From assembly GCA_003254905.1 (NCBI GenBank), contig QANU01104693.1, forward strand, positions 186,001 through 250,000: a stretch of DNA of 64,000 bases, written 5' to 3'. This document shows, piece by piece, positions 42,667 through 54,835 of this stretch; positions within the stretch are counted from its first letter, which is position 1, and the number at the start of each line of letters is the position of its first letter. The stretch is from Nissolia schottii. Its lineage: Eukaryota > Streptophyta > Magnoliopsida > Fabales > Fabaceae. The notes under the pieces are model-generated. The model was not told the DNA's origin and ran no database searches. It worked only from the letters and a program-made list of their open reading frames with translations. A program made the position numbers and the translations under genes.

Positions 42667-44357
42667 TGAGTGACATACACCAGAACGTCGCAATTCTAGT
42701 GTGCAGTCAAATAATAATTTATAACTTAGCAAACCCCCAAAAACATAGTATAGGGGTTAACCTAGGTCGCCTCACACGGAAGAAATTTCATCTAATTCCG
42801 ATGAACTTGGGGGTTATTCAAATGCGAATCAAGATAAGAAAACTAACAATAATTAAGAAGCAATTCCATGCATATGGTTCTTCTTAGATCAAGGATTAAT
42901 TACCATTGGTTCCACAAATAATTGTTCATAAGAGGGGTTGTTGTTTATTAGCTAGAGATCTCCAACTAACATGTAATTCACCTAAGAGATCACAATTGCA
43001 TTCTCCTAGGAATTGATTAGTACAAGCGTTAATAAGCAAGATCTCGATTATAACTACCTATGTTAATTTATTACACAAATGCACAAATTAATCCGACCGG
43101 ATTAATCCCTAATTCCCTTTACCGGCTTGGATTATTCTCATTGACCAATTTGAATTACTAATCCTAACAAATCCTAATTCAACAAATCCTGTGATCGCCA
43201 AGATTCGTTAATTTAGAATTAACCTTAACCAATAGCATGCAATCACTATGCTATTAATCAAAGAAGAATGAGGGATAATTATGAACAATCATTAAGCACA
43301 TGAGCCTCAAATTAATCCTAATCCTAGAATTACCGTATACAAGGTATTAGAAAACTACTCCTCCATGGATGGAGGACTCAAGCGCATAATAATAAATAAA
43401 GAGAAGAAGAGAGTAGAGAATAAACGAAGAATTAAAATAAACGGAACCTAAATAAAACAATCGGAGGAAGTACTTGACTTCTCGAACAATTGAGAGATTG
43501 CGTATCAATGCGAGAGGGCCAATAATTCTTGAAGAACTACAACTAAGCACTAATAATTATGACCTATAGTGCATAAATAAAATAGAAAATTGTAGAAACC
43601 TAAATTATGGAGGCAGATTATGAAGTTATGTTCCTTCCCCCTTCATCCTAGGTCTATTTATAAACCCTAGGTGCACAAAAATAGGGCTCTAGTCTACATC
43701 AGGTAAAAAAATGCTCTCTAGTTCACGTTGCATCACTATGGGTGCGCTATAGCGGCATGACGCTGTTGCATGCTGGCTGCGTTGATAGCGTGCTACGGCA
43801 ACCTTAGAGACCGATTTTGCCTCCAGTGTCTTCATGAAAATTGTATATTACATGAAATAGACTCAAAGTTTGCCTCATTTGAACTTTGGATGAAGAAGTT
43901 ATGCTCCAATATTTGTGACAACTTCAATATGAAATTTCAGCATCATTATTTTGACTTTCGATATAAAAACGACCAAGTAGACAATCGATTCAGCTTTCTA
44001 GATCTTCATGATAGTTTTAGAACTTCATCTTTTCTTTCCAAAAATATAATACTTGAAAGAAATTAATGTCAGCATCTACCCCAAATACATAAGCAATGCC
44101 GTAGAGTTCTGTCACAGCTCCTTTTTCACTTCCTTTTGCATTGATACTTGATTGCTGTGATTTTAACAACTTAAACAAGAGAAGTTAAATGCATATGCTA
44201 CTCAAGATAATTAAAAAATTTCAAAAATGGTGCTTTAAATTGCATATTTCTAAATTACACACAAAAGAGGACAATGTGATTAATCATCTAAATCGCACAT
44301 TTTTAGGATGAAATGTTTAATTATGGAATAATAAAATGTGGTGTAAACCCTCTATCA
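42667..44357 (-). repeat. Athila-like LTR nested in the solo LTR
   Basis: On the minus strand it starts TGATAGAGGGTTTACACC and carries 'CATTGTCCTCTTTTGTG' and 'AAGTTGTTAAAATCAC', matching the plus-strand LTR at 45754 (TGATAGGGGGTTTTATACCC, 'CATTGTCCTCTTTTATG', 'GAGTTGTTAGAATCAC'). TATA box (TTTATAAATAGACC) lies near 43655. Flanks ATAAG and GTAAG match at four of five bases. Relative to the other copy it may lack the last few hundred bases. Confidence 0.7.
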
Positions 44358-44727
44358 GTAAGTATAATTTATGTGTATGTTGAATGGAACCCTAGGAGAA
44401 AAGGCTTCAGTTCAGTTATCAATTATTATGTTTAAGAATGTTTTAAGGAAGCTATATCTAAGATAGAATTATAAGTTAGTGACAGCCTACGTTGACTCTT
44501 AGTACCATTGTAGTTAGATTCAGATCAAACATCAGAAATTTAATTTAGAGACTTGGATAAATCAGATTACCATTAGCTATTGAGACCTAGGTACTTGGGT
44601 AGTGCGTTAAAGCTAGATCGTAATGCTCGAGATTCGTCTGTCTAGATATCTTCATGGTTTTAATGATTATATTTCAATAATTGATTATTTTTTTATTATA
44701 AAATATTACTATAAATGTTTTAATATA

Positions 44728-44750
44728 TCATATATATATATATATATATA
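44728..44750. repeat. (AT)n microsatellite
   Basis: About 11 AT units inside the outer solo LTR. Confidence 0.85.
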
Positions 44751-45220
44751 TCATGTATTGCATTGTATGTGCCATGTTTATGAATTGTTCTATGTGGTTA
44801 TGAACCTGTTCATTGAGATGATGACTCACACCTACATTTATTTGTTTCAGTTATAGACCACGACGAGGATACAGTTCCTCTCCTCTAGTAGTCAGCAACA
44901 TTCCTTTGATGAGCTTCACATCACCATGAAGTTAGTCTTAGTTAGTTTATTTTATTTCATTCAATAGAATGCTCCAGTAAATTACAGCTAGAACTTTGCG
45001 CATTTTCAGTTATTGAATCTCGTATTTTAATTATGGATTTTATGTAAAGATTTTATGTGACAAGTATTCAATTTATTATGAATTTTATTTTATTTTAAAA
45101 AGTTTTCTTATAATTTGTTTATAAACGTTGCACATTTTCATGATTAGCACTTTAAGAGGTTTTAGTTGGGGAACTAGTCTCTTAGGTGCTAGTGGCGATT
45201 TCTAGAGTTGTCACAATTGA

Positions 45221-45753
45221 CAAGGAGGAAACCCTAGGAGATCATTCAAAGACATTGAAGCTCCATCCATTGATCATGTAGATCAATTGCGAGTCTCAAT
45301 TTGATGATTGTTTCACCATTGTTTTCATCTATCTTTCATCTACCTTTGTGTTCTCTTATTCCCCATGAACTAATTTTCTTGTTCTTGGGAATCAACGTAG
45401 ATTACTCTCAGAACGATGTTATTATAGTGATTTTGTTATTCAATTGATGGTTTGTTCGGTTAAAGTTTATTTATCTATGGTGAATGCTTGTGCATGATTG
45501 ATCACCATATGCATGTTTCGTTTCCTTTCATGATAACTCGAGAGAAGGATTGTAAGATAGGTCATTGATAGATAACCCATAGGTTGAAGGACAATCAAAG
45601 AGGAATAAATGTGATCTGTGTCATCTTCTGTGGGGATAATCATCAATTGTTCATGCTTTGAATAGGTTTAGACCTCTCTAAGAGATTAGGAGGTCAATCT
45701 AGGATAAGAGGGTTATTTGACCTTGAGAAAAGCTAATAACTAGAATAGGAACC
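45221..45753. other. Intergenic or old repeat DNA, no gene seen
   Basis: No frame of interest. Phrases such as 'TTCTTGGGAATCAACGTAG' suggest decayed LTR sequence, but no boundary can be defined. Confidence 0.3.
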
Positions 45754-47476
45754 TGATAGGGGGTTTTATACCCCATTTCATTATTCTATAATCGAACATT
45801 GCAGCTTAAAAATGTACATTTTTAATGCTTAATTAATATGTTTTGAACATTGTCCTCTTTTATGCTTAATTGTGAAAAATGTAATTAAAGGTATCGTTTT
45901 CAATTATTTTAACTATTTTGAGTAACCTATGCATTTAACATCTCGTGTATGAGTTGTTAGAATCACATGGGATCAAGTACCATGTGAGAATTAGTGAAAA
46001 TGGAGCTAAGATGGAAGAGTAGAGTGCAAGAAAAGTTTCTAAAGAACACTGCAGAATGCTTTGGGCGCTACAACACTAAAAATGTCAATGTCGTTGCAAC
46101 GCGCCCACACTACGGCAGTGCTTGTATGGTTCTGTTTTGCTGCACCCGAGAGTGATTTTCGACCTAATGCATACTAAAACCATCTTTTGGTGCACCCTAA
46201 GGTTATAAATAGACATAGGGTGGAGAGAGATGGAACAGTACCTCATAGTCTACCTCCATGGTTTATTTTTCTCTGCATTCTCTTTTATTTTCTGCACCTT
46301 AGGCTTTTGTTAGTAGTGCTTAGTTATTAGTTCTTTAAGAATTATTGGAGTTTTCATAATAACACGCAAGCTCGCGATTGTTCGTGAATTCAAGTGTTTT
46401 CTTCTGTTTATTTTATTCAAGTTCTTTTTTCATTTATTCTCTTCTTTCTTCTATTTATTTAATTTATGAGTTTGCATCCTCCGTCTATGGATGAGTAGTT
46501 TTGTAATACCTTGCATGCAATCATTCTAGGATTAGGATTAATTTGAGGTTCATGTGCTTAATGTATATATGATTCATATTTCTCCATCCTTTTGTACTAA
46601 TTGATAACATAGCAATCACATGCTATTAGTTAGAAATAATTCTAAATTGATAAATCTTGATGATCGTATTGTTAGGATTGGTAATTCAAGTTGGTCAATG
46701 AGAATTATCCAAGCCGGTAAAGGGAATTGGGGATTAATCTGATTAGATTAAGTTGTGCGATTGGTTAAGAAATTATCATAGGTAGTTATAATTGAGATCT
46801 TAGTTATTAATGAGTGTACTAATTAATTCCTAGGAGAACGCAATCGTGATTTCTTATGTGAATTGCATGTTAGTTAGAGATCTCTAACTAATAAACAACA
46901 ATCCCTTTTATGAACATTTATTTCTGGAACTAATGATAATCAATCATTGATCTAAGAAGAACCGTATGTATGTTATTGCTTCTTATTATTGTTAAATTTC
47001 ATTCCTTAATTTGCAATTGAATAACCCCCCAAATTTATTTTAATTGGTTGAATTTCTTCTTTGTGAGACTACCTAGGTTAGCCCATTTACTATGTTTTTG
47101 GGGTTGCTTATTTTTATAAATTATTATTTAATTGTGCATTAGAATTGCAACGTTTTGGTGTGTGTCAAAATCCCAACCATTAACCAAGAATTATCCAGAA
47201 ATTGGGTAATTGTCACTACATTTGGCTTTGCGAAGTCAAGGTAATTGAAATCAAGAGCCCTAGAGCTTTCTCATCTTAATTCTTCAATCAATTTAATTGC
47301 TTTTAATTCAATTTCTACTCTAAATCCCCAATCCAATTGTTACTTTGCAACTTTAATTACTCTTTGTTCGCAACTTCTGATAATTACTCAATCCTCATGA
47401 GTATGACAACCCAAGCTTTTAAAAGCTCATTTATTACTTACTTACTGGGACTAGTGCACTAGCTAGTTTTCGCGCA
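45754..47476 (+). repeat. Athila-like LTR, plus strand
   Basis: Starts TGATAGGGGGTTTTATACCC. TATA box GGTTATAAATAGAC at about 46204. The middle and right parts match the minus-strand LTR at 42667-44357 ('GGATTAGGATTAATTTGAGG', 'AAGCCGGTAAAGGGAATT', 'GCAACGTTTTGGTGTGTGTC'). The end is uncertain: either ...GTCACTACA at 47222, followed by a degenerate primer-binding site TTTGGCTTTGCGAAGTC, or ...TTTTCGCGCA at 47476, which looks like an Athila U5 end ('AGTGCACTAGCTAGTTTTCG'). Confidence 0.6.
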
Positions 47477-47514
47477 TGATCAATTAGCCTCAAGAATTCG
47501 ACTTTATTCACATT

Positions 47515-48008
47515 CCTTTCCGTTACTGGGAAGTACTTAGCGTAAAATATCGATTGGAATAATCCACATGTGATGTTGATTCCTTCTTAGTCTGGCAGAC
47601 TCTTATCTCTTTTCCACCAGAAGGCTACATCACCGCTCTACATGTAAATTGTCAAGCCCACCTTCTGTTCTTTAGCAGACTGTAGTACCTCGTAAATCAT
47701 CTCAATTTCCTACACCCACTCTTCAATGAGATCCAGGTTAAGAACTCCCTTGAAGATAGGTTGACCTTTTGAAACTCTTAGAATTTTGCATAATCTCGGT
47801 TGATGACCAGTGAAGGGGGAACAACTCATGGTTGAATAGGAGGTCACTGCTCCATGACCATTACAATCCTCGTAGTGGTTGCAACTTGATTGGTAGATAT
47901 GTCATCCTAAGCCCGGATGGCTCTTGGGATAGCCATAAGCATTTCGTCGCTTTTTTCGCCTTGGTTCCCATTGGAACTCTCACTTTTTTGTCTTCTTGTC
48001 GGCGCCAT
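47515..48008 (-). pseudogene. Degenerate Ty3/gypsy gag
   Basis: Minus-strand gag remnant starting at ATG 48008 (MAPTRRQKSESSNGNQGEKS). Later blocks in shifting frames read like 'FKGVLNLDLIEEWVQEIEMI', 'DVAFWWKRDKSLPD' and 'IFYAKYFPV', typical of retrotransposon gag cores. Stops and frameshifts throughout. Orientation is opposite to the LTR to its left, so it is from another element. Confidence 0.6.
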
Positions 48009-48269
48009 TGGTTCCTTACCACACCAAACAAAATCATAAGTTGATCAGACTCATAACAATGCATTTGCGGTAATCACCAAATGTGCAAAACCATAATAAA
48101 CAATATAAAACATAAAATTATGTTGTCGGAAGCATAGTCTAAAACCAAGATCAAAGGATTGTCTTGCTCTTGTGGAAAACTTGACATTGTAACCACATAT
48201 TGGAATAGTGCAGACTGTAATCCGTGCATCTGGGAGCTTCCTAGGAAAGAGAGGTGAGTCACAATAGAA

Positions 48270-50100
48270 ACTTTTGAGTAACTAGTCTTTTCTTAACTAG
48301 AATCTTTTCAAGTAACACTTGTCATAGTACCACGCTAAATTTTAGCAAGGCTCCAAAATGTAACACTATAGCTAACTAAATATGCCATAGTTGCATATAA
48401 GTCTGGCCAGTTGTCACGACCTTAAGCTTGGAAAATGAAGATCTTATGTGTCTAAATCTAGGAAAATATAATGAGAACTAATTAAGGGAGAGTAGAAAAT
48501 GTTTGTGAGGCTAAGCAAATGTGCATCTATCATGCAAGAAAGAAAGTTATTTATAGAGAAATATGGAGTTGGTGGGTGAATTAGGTTGAAGAATCATTGA
48601 GGATCAATGGGTGATTTCGGTGGAAGAATTATCAAGGGTTTTTTTTTTTTGGTGGAAGAATGATGGAGGGGTTGGTGGGTGAATGAGGTTTGAAGAGAAT
48701 AATATTGAGTTGGAAAATAATTTGATGAAATGTATGTGTGTGCATGTGTTTTGTTTATGACGTTGTGAGGTCGGAATGATCATGAAGATGGTGAAATATA
48801 TTATTGGTGTCTTCATAACAATTGTAGCACTTTGAACTAGCTTTTGAACAAAATGAAACGGGCATTAATTGGGCATCTAGAATTCAAGATATGATCAAAT
48901 TACTACAGCATGATAAAAGATCCAATTAACCAAAGAAATTTACTAAGGACAATAAAATTATTGAGTGTGAAAAATAAAACATTTTTTTGCTAAGGATGTA
49001 TCCTAGGTATCATATCCCTAAAAATGTAACTAATTTGAACTATTTAGTAACTAATTTTTGAACTTGTAGTAAAACTGCTCAATAATAATTTTTTACTGTA
49101 ACATAAAAATGTTTAGTGACTTGAAAATGTAACAGTATTCAGTAACTTAAAATTAGTAAGTTTACGAAATGTTCACTAGGATGATTGACTCATATAAACT
49201 CTTGCTAAGTTCTTCCGTAATTCCATGATTCAGTAATCAAAATTAGCAAATGAGTTATTGGCAAAAAGTAGGATGTTCCATGGAATTAGCCTAACAGTCT
49301 TATTTCATCATAGCCTCACTTAAACCTAACGTTACAAGTTGTAAAAAGTCCTTTCAATCTTTAACTAGTGCCAACCTAAGCGGTAACAGAGAAGGGAAAA
49401 TATTGAGTGATAGGATCTTTGTTTCCTCCTAAGCATGTGAATGAACTTGATCTGATTTGGTTTTTTGTGCACATTTTGGTGGTCCAGTGGTTCAAAGATT
49501 TGTTCTTATGCCCTTTTGAGTTGAGTTTTGAAGCAATGATGAGGAGTGCATGTCATAGTTTACTGTTGTCTGATTCTTTCACGGGAATGTTTTACTTGCT
49601 TTGTTAGTTTAGTGTTTGAGTTGGTTTAAGTTCATCTCTGAGCTTTATAATTTTATAAGGGCATGTATATAGTGTCAGTTGCACAAAAAATATTTTCATT
49701 TTTGTTATTTTTGTTTTTTGATACTTATTTTCTTTCTTAGTTTTATTTTATTTTGATTAGGAACAAGCAGTTAGAGTTTTAGTATGTGATTTTAGTGGTG
49801 TTGGTGTCTAGGACATGGTTTACAATGCCTAAGTGGCATTTTGGAGGGATATTTCTAGGTGTTGATTGTATGTGAATCTTAATTTGGTGTTGCTCTATTC
49901 ACCCTTAATTTGATTGGGTTGGAGTATTCCTTTTCTTTAAAATTTTGTTCCACTAAATTTTTTTGAAATGATTTTAATAAGGAGTTCGGCCAAACCAAAC
50001 TTTGCTTTGTCTTGGTGCGTTTCCTCTCTTGTAACTTTACGTTTGGCTAGGTTGTTCTTTGGTTCTAATAAAACACTGATTAACAAGAAAAAAAAAACAC
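48270..50100. other. Intergenic, mostly featureless
   Basis: AT-rich with repeated 'AGTAACT' and 'TGTAAC' words near 48980-49170. The right end (49960-50098) finishes with TCTAATAAAACACTGATTAACAAG and a run of A, similar in form to the 3' end of a LINE, but no reverse transcriptase is seen. No gene supported. Confidence 0.35.
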
Positions 50101-50107
50101 AAATGAT

Positions 50108-50552
50108 CAAGGTTATCAAACTCGCGAATTTATCTAAACTCGTGGAATATAGGTAAATTCGAATTGTAAATTCGACTCGTAAACTCGTAAGAGTTTACTT
50201 ATTATAAAAATATTAATAAAAGATATTTATAATATGTTAATATAATATATTAAAATTACAGTAAAGTAAAATGTAAGTCATAATTTGGCTAATCAATCTA
50301 ATATAAGTCAAGATGCCAAGATATTCTATTTAGAAATCCTAATTAAGAGTAATCTTTGAGAAATATTGTGTTTTGGGGCTTGAGAGACTAAATTTTGACT
50401 AAAATAGTGAGCTCGTAAGTTTATCCCGAGATTATACGAGTTCACTTGAGTTTACTCAGGTTCAAGTGGCCAAGCGAGTTAACTCGATTTTGAGTCTTAA
50501 ACTTGTAAACCCGTAAGAGTTTAAAAGTTAACTCGAGAGTTTGATAACCATG
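50108..50552. mobile_element. hAT-like MITE, copy 2
   Basis: 445 bp, flanked by CAAATGAT (50100-50107) and CAAAAGAT (50553-50560), an 8-bp duplication with one mismatch. TIRs CAAGGTTATCAAACTCGCGA at the left and CATGGTTATCAAACTCTCGA read from the right. Subterminal ACTCGTAAACTCG words at both sides as in the copy at 6261-6964; centre AT-rich and non-coding. Confidence 0.8.
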
Positions 50553-50764
50553 CAAAAGATGATCTAATTGTTAACACACGACACAACTGAAGCAAATAAA
50601 AGTGAGATCTGGAATGTGAAGTTAGCCGAATTGAATATTTTTGGGTGGACACTATTGAACACATGTTTGGCTCTAATACCATATTAAAAATTATAGCACT
50701 GCTAGGGGCATAACTCAAATGCTGTCAACTGTGCTACCAACCCATGATTTCACAACTCAACTCA

Positions 50765-51150
50765 GGGGAAAACTTTTGTATGTACATGCACAAACTTTTT
50801 CAAATACAAAATCAAATGAAATCGGATCTTTGGTGCATTAAATAGCAAAAAATTAATTGTCGCACTCTCGCTTCATCTCCCCACTCACACTCTAAACACG
50901 TGACTCACTCTCTACCATGCACAAACATTTTAAAGTATATGGACAAACTTTTGAACTAACGTACACAAACTTTTCAATAACCAAAAACAAAAATTATGAC
51001 AAAAATGTAAATGAAACGAAGACGGAGAAGAAAACTTTTGTGTTCACATGCACAAACTTTTGAACAAGAATGCACAAACTTTTCTATACACATGCACAAA
51101 CTTTTGAACAAGCATGCATAAACTTTTCAACACACATGTGCAAACTTTTA
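50765..51150. repeat. Dispersed TGCACAAACTTTT words
   Basis: About ten copies of (A/G)TGCACAAACTTTT-like words at irregular spacing ('ACATGCACAAACTTTTGAAC' twice). It lies just left of the TIR at 51344 and reads as GTTTGTGCA on the other strand, a close relative of the GTTTGCACA word inside the island. Confidence 0.7.
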
Positions 51151-51989
51151 AGAAACCAAAAACAACAAATATATTTGAAACGAAAATGAAAAATCTTGGA
51201 ATTATAAAAAATAAGATGGAAACAGAAAAAAAATTATGGGAGTTTGGGCAATAAGAAAGAAAAAAATAAAGAATAAAAAAAATAGAAGAAAACTTATTAG
51301 AGAGAATGAGTTGTACAATAGGTGACTAATGTTAAAAACAGTTATGCTACATGTACACCCATATTACATACACCATACATACATCAGTATGTATGTACTG
51401 TGGGCCCCACTAAATAACTGCCTCATCTACTCTCTTCCCCTCTCTCACCACTGCACGCATAAAGCCACGCTTCCCACTTGCATAGCGTTTCGTTTCAACT
51501 TCCTCACTCACTATATCTCAGAAAATAGGATTTCTTGAAAAATCTCTCGCTCTCTTTGCTCTCACGTCGTCTTCTTCGTCCCCATCTTTCTTCACACTCC
51601 TTCAATTTTACTCTCATCTCTGCATAAAAGCTTCGTTCTCTGCGAGTTCGTTGTTCTCTCTGTGCAAACTTCCACCAAGAAAAGCAACAGAAGACGAAAC
51701 AAATACCTCAAACATTGGTGAGTACATTTCCTTGTCTACTTCTTTCCTTTTATCTTCTCAATCGTTTTTCCTTTTGCCTTTCACTACGTGCATTTCGCCT
51801 GAACACATGTGCTTGTGTAATGTTCTTGTGATTCTTTATGGTTTTTGCATCTGTATGGTGGACAATGTTGGTATTAGGGTTTGTTCTACGATTTGGTTCT
51901 GGTTTTGTACAGGTTTTGTTCATGTTTTGTTTCGAGAGCATTTCGTTTAAAAAGGAATGATTCAACAAACGTTATTTTTTATAAAAAAA

Positions 51990-52690
51990 AAATTATTGAG
52001 CATAATGTTTGCACATTTTTCACATAATGTTTGCACACTCCGTCTGTCTGTTGCTTGCATTCCCCTTTGGACAAGATTCTCATTATGTGATAATGTTTGC
52101 ACATTTTTAACATAATGTTTGCACACTCTGTCTGTCTGTTGCTTGCATTCCCATTTGGACAAGATTCTGATTATGTGATAATGTTTGCACATTTTTCACA
52201 TAATGTTTGCACATTTTTCACATAATGTATGCACACTTTGTCTGTCTGTTGCTTGCATTCCCCTTTGGAAAAGATTCTGATTATGTGATAATGTTTGCAC
52301 ATTTTTTACGTAATGTTTGCACACTTTATCTGTCTATTGTTTGCATTCCCCTTTGGACAAGATTCTAAAAATGCGGTAATGTTTGCACATTTTGCACATA
52401 ATGTTTGCACATACCTTGTTATAAATTTTGAGCACTCTTGCTTGATTTTGTCTGTCTGCTGCTTACATTCCCCTTTGGACAATATTTTGGTAACGTGTTA
52501 ATAATAGCACATTTTGTTCATAATGTTAGCATATTTTGTTCATAATGTTAGCACATTTTGTTCATAATGTTTGCACATTTTGTACATACCTTCTTATAAA
52601 GTTTGAGCACTCTTACATCATCTTTCACGTAATTTTTGCACATCCCAACTTATAATGTTTGCACATTTCATTGTATATTGTTTGATCACT
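51990..52690 (+). repeat. AATGTTTGCACA tandem array in the leader intron
   Basis: About five tandem units of 90-110 bp, each with 'ATAATGTTTGCACATTTTT' one to three times, 'TCTGTCTGTTGCTTGCATTC' and 'CCCTTTGGACAAGATTCT'. The right part continues with looser copies of the short word. It lies in the presumed 5' intron (donor ATTG|GTGAGT near 51718, acceptor TTGTAG at 52734). Confidence 0.85.
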
Positions 52691-52989
52691 CCTGCTTGAA
52701 TTAATTCGATGATGTTGATTGTTCCTTATTGTAGGAATGGCTCCTTCAAGAAAATCAAACAAAGGCAAAGAAGTGGCCAAGGATGCTGAACAGGCCTTGG
52801 AGTTGGCAAACATCCCACATGACGGCACTAAGAACAGAAGGGTAAGAAACAACATGCGTTTCTCCATCTAATTCATTTAATTATGTCAAAGCTATGTCAA
52901 TATGTTGTTTCTAAATTTATGCAGTGCAAGATTGAGACACGTTGTTCAACTAAAATGTTGGCAAAGCTATGCGCCTCATTGACCCGCGA

Positions 52990-54584
52990 TGAAAGCCAAT
53001 TTAAACACTTTCTCTAATCTTGACACAGCTTAGGTTTTGTCACAACTGTGTCAATTTCGTAGAAAGCTTATCTGCGCTTTTGTCATTCAAATTAAATATA
53101 TACCTACTTTACGGCTTTCAGATCCACAAGGGATCCAATTGTAGTATAGTCGGGTATAGTCGAATCCACAGAGAGTTGCAAAATTATCATTCTTGAGTTT
53201 GTTTAATTAAACAATGGAGTGAAGGATTTGATAAATTAATAGTTTAAATATGTAAATAAACAACATAAAAGTAAATAGGTAACGAATCAGAGGAAGTTCC
53301 AGAGCTTGTTGGGAATTGAATCATATCATAGCTTCATGCATCCAGTTACTTATTACATAGAACTATTATTTCATTGATTGCCCGCCACCAGATCTCATCT
53401 TTTACATTGCTTTTGCATATGAAAAGATCACAGGTTTCCTTTGTTAGATTTGTTAATTTCTTACACAAACCTTAACAAAGTATGCCAGAATTATTCCAGA
53501 TGTTAAAACGGCTAACTTTTAGTCCCATTACGGCAACAAGGTTAGATGAATGATTTAGATCCAACTTTAATGGTTGTAACTTTTCGTTCACAACGTTCTA
53601 GTCTAGAATCTAACTTAGCATAGCAATTTCGATCTTAACTTGGTTACAACTTAATTAGTATAACTTTCGTTCATACAAGTAAGTCTCAAATCAAGAATCA
53701 AAACTCTAAACAAAAGCTAGCATTGGGCATAAAATCATTCAAGCGAATCAATAGAAATAGATAGATTCATATGCAATAGTTACATAGATACAAGCAAACT
53801 ACAATAATGACCAAAATCCCAACAAAAAGAGGATTAGGAATCCATCTTACAAGAGTATCTCGGAGGCAAGGTTTGGACGCTTACCATGACACGTACTCAC
53901 GCCATCATGACAGCAGCTTCGCCAAGCTTCCTTGATTCTCCCGGCTCCTTCACAAGCCTCCTCTTTGTTCCTAACCTAAACTAAGCTTTAAAGTGTAAAG
54001 AAAATGGAAGAAGAATGGTGTCTTGAAGGGGGGAAGGATGATTTAAATGAGTGCCTCGGCCCTCCTATTTATAGGCAAAGTTTGGGGTCCTTCGCTCAGC
54101 AGTTTGGGTGTCACCGCTGAGCGATTCTGGTTTTACCGCTGAGCGATTGTACTATTCTGCTGAGCGATGTAATCATTATATGCGGAGTAATAAATGCTCC
54201 GGCATCTTTTGCAGGGCGGCACCACCATGCCAGGCTGCCTCCAGCTGGCTCAATCAATGCGCAGCTGCAACTTGCTTCTGAGGTACAACCGTTGAGCGGC
54301 CAGGGTGCTTGCGCTGAGCGGTGCCTTGTCACTTTATGCGTTGAGCGATACTGTTGTACCACTGAGCGGTCCTGCTTAATTCTTCGTCTTTTAGCTCTTT
54401 TCCAATTTTCCCCTTTTTCTCCATTCTTTATGGGATTATTCTTTAATTAATTTTGCTTGCATCCATCTTCAAAATATATTTAAAAACCTACAAAATATGG
54501 AGAATTCATTAGATAATTATTTAAAACCTAAGTAAATAAGTGCCTTTTTAAATGGTGACAATTGCGTAAATTTGACACTTATCA
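52990..54584 (-). repeat. LTR-like insertion flanked by an 8-bp repeat
   Basis: 1595 bp, starting TGAAAGCCAATTT and ending GACACTTATCA on the plus strand, flanked by ACCCGCGA at 52982-52989 and 54585-54592. On the minus strand it starts TGATAAGTGTCAAATTTACG, has a TATA box (GCCTATAAATAGG) near 54070, and later 'GTGGATTCGACTATACCCGA' and 'TACTACAATTGGATCCCTTG', as in gypsy LTR ends. TG...CA ends are LTR-like but the duplication is longer than the usual 5 bp. Confidence 0.65.
54105..54380 (-). repeat. GCTGAGCG word cluster
   Basis: At least seven copies of (C/G/T)GCTGAGCG(A/G) or GTTGAGCG(A/G), spaced 15-60 bp apart, just upstream of the minus-strand TATA box of the surrounding LTR. Confidence 0.8.
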
Positions 54585-54792
54585 ACCCGCGAACAGCGGG
54601 AGGACGAAGAATCAATGGGGTTCGGTACATTGTAGGACATCGAGCGTGGTTAATTCGACCACCCTCTGATGCTCGCCCTTGTTGACTCCTATGACCTTAA
54701 GGGTCATTACCTTCACACTCCATTCGGGCGGGTGGATGTTAAGACCAAGCTGATCGGTGCAGTGCTGGGCCTTCCATGCCATGGTAAATTAT

Positions 54793-54794
<2 letters not shown>

Positions 54795-54831
<37 letters not shown>
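54795..54831. repeat. (AT)n microsatellite in an intron of the broken gene
   Basis: About 18 AT units between the GTAAAT donor at 54784 and the CTGTGCAG acceptor at 54888. Confidence 0.9.

Positions 54832-54835
<4 letters not shown>

Larger units (their letters stand above)
42160..45215 (+). repeat. Solo LTR (gypsy type) with a nested insertion
   Basis: Starts TGTAACAACCCATTTCC and ends TCTAGAGTTGTCACA; flanked by perfect ATTGA duplications at 42155-42159 and 45216-45220. TATA box CCTTATAAATAG at about 42271. Interrupted by the reverse-oriented LTR at 42667-44357; without it the LTR is about 1.37 kb. No primer-binding site or pol is attached, so it is a solo LTR. Confidence 0.8.

Noticed and set aside
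43770-44066. 98-residue protein
   Set aside because: Lies inside the minus-strand Athila-like LTR; no domain.
51990-52690. CRISPR-like array
   Set aside because: Regular-looking repeats, but this is a plant intron; the repeats are adjacent and diverged, with no unique spacers of constant length.
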